Source of the DNA: Marinifilum fragile JCM 15579 | GTDB lineage: Bacteria > Bacteroidota > Bacteroidia > Bacteroidales > Marinifilaceae | Assembly (NCBI RefSeq): GCF_001310955.1 | Contig: NZ_BAZX01000024.1 | Coordinates: forward strand, 1 to 64,000 | Direction: 5' to 3' | Length of the DNA: 64,000 nucleotides | Part shown: one piece after another, positions 63,562-64,000 of the stretch | Layout: every line of letters begins with the position of its first letter | How positions within the stretch are numbered: position 1 is the first letter of the stretch | Made by a program: the position numbers and the translations under genes | Notes under the pieces: generated by a model | What the model was told of the DNA's origin: nothing | The model's input: only the letters and a program-made list of their open reading frames with translations | Database searches by the model: none

Positions 63562-64000
63562 ATGATGATGGAAACAAAGAGAAAGATTAAGTTTGGGATT
63601 GTTGGTTTGGGGCATATAGGAAAACGACATCTGGAAATGATTCGGTGTAACAGAGATGCTGAAATAGTTGCTTGTTGTGACTTATTGCCTTTGGAAGAGC
63701 TGGAACTATTTATCCCCGGAATTCCATTTTATCGGGATTATGGAAAAATGCTACGTCAACATAAAGAGATGGATGTGCTAAACATTTGTGTTCCTAATGG
63801 ATTGCATGCAGAAATTACGATTGAGGCACTGAATATGGGATTTCATGTAGTTTGTGAAAAACCTATGGCTTTAAGTAAGTCTGAAGCGGAGAAAATGCTA
63901 TACAAATCACTTGAAGTTTCTAGACATATTTTTGTTGTGAAACAAAATCGTTACTCTCCTCCCGCAATGTGGCTAAAAGAAATCATTAATCAGGAACTGT
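63562..64000 (+). CDS. Gfo/Idh/MocA dehydrogenase, WbpB-like, partial (runs off window)
   Basis: 146 residues visible from the ATG at 63562 (ATG codons also at 63565 and 63568). It contains GIVGLGHIGKRHLEMI (residues about 11-26, NAD-binding), VLNICVPNGLHAEITIEAL, and FHVVCEKPMALSKSEAEKML with the conserved Lys, plus VVKQNRYSPPAMW. The position after WbpE- and WbpD-like genes indicates it oxidises C3 of UDP-GlcNAcA to give the 3-keto substrate of the aminotransferase. The rest of the gene lies outside the window. Confidence 0.88.
   Translation, partial: MMMETKRKIKFGIVGLGHIGKRHLEMIRCNRDAEIVACCDLLPLEELELFIPGIPFYRDYGKMLRQHKEMDVLNICVPNGLHAEITIEALNMGFHVVCEKPMALSKSEAEKMLYKSLEVSRHIFVVKQNRYSPPAMWLKEIINQEL

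Overview
The window looks like chromosomal DNA of a low-GC member of the Bacteroidota, probably a facultatively or strictly anaerobic marine/sediment lineage of the Marinifilaceae type; the family guess is inference. Supporting signs are promoters of the Bacteroidota form (TTTG, about 20 bp, TAnnTTTG), an ECF sigma/FecR/TonB-receptor module, DUF5777 and DUF6340 proteins, and pyruvate formate-lyase with a formate channel. I saw no rRNA, tRNA, CRISPR array, insertion sequence or phage gene.

Layout. 1-3278 (-): an envelope redox operon (heme lipoprotein, outer-membrane barrel, class I cytochrome c, seven-heme cytochrome, cytochrome b) facing an FNR-like regulator with oxygen-sensor-type cysteines (3563-4267). 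4295-8419: CobW GTPase, nitroreductase, MFS carrier, a TPR protein and a YchJ-family protein. 8428-10288: an ACT-domain protein divergent from dapA, which has a long structured leader. 10327-12638: dicarboxylate symporter and a Cys-rich unknown. 12707-12934: a nested intergenic tandem repeat. 13014-19059 (-): TonB receptor, ECF sigma, FecR and an STN/surface-repeat protein. 19444-26836: housekeeping and envelope genes (EamA, YciI lipoprotein, VWA-like protein, DUF6340, M48 protease, cinA). 27119-33461: TolC/adaptor/RND efflux operon with a PII-like protein and a DUF2892 protein.

33462-47727: a second tandem repeat, an acyltransferase, the focA-pflA-pflB fermentation module, a ferredoxin-nitroreductase, a small porin, a GIDE-domain protein, a DUF4369/beta-propeller protein, a DUF5675/SH3 protein, an NAD(P)-binding oxidoreductase with an AraC regulator, and a Cys-rich small protein. 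48017-51240: oligoendopeptidase F and a Gfo/Idh/MocA dehydrogenase. 51454-57933 (-): a second RND efflux operon with its MarR/GbsR-like regulator and three identical-architecture 20-bp operators. 58626-64000: a surface polysaccharide region with a beta-helix lipoprotein, a sulfatase-fold enzyme and a WbpE-WbpD-WbpB-like set for diacetamido-uronic acid synthesis.

Five genes (STN protein, RND permease twice, pflA, beta-helix lipoprotein, and very probably the TPR protein) are broken by apparent single-base losses, each repaired by adding one A or T. The pattern points to sequencing/assembly indels more than biology, though homopolymer slippage cannot be excluded without reads. The best candidates for something new are the nested 21-nt/104-nt repeat and two other 21-23-nt intergenic repeats, the three-copy AGTTCG-N8-CGAACT operator, the cytochrome/porin operon with its FNR-like sensor, and the PII-like protein in an RND operon.
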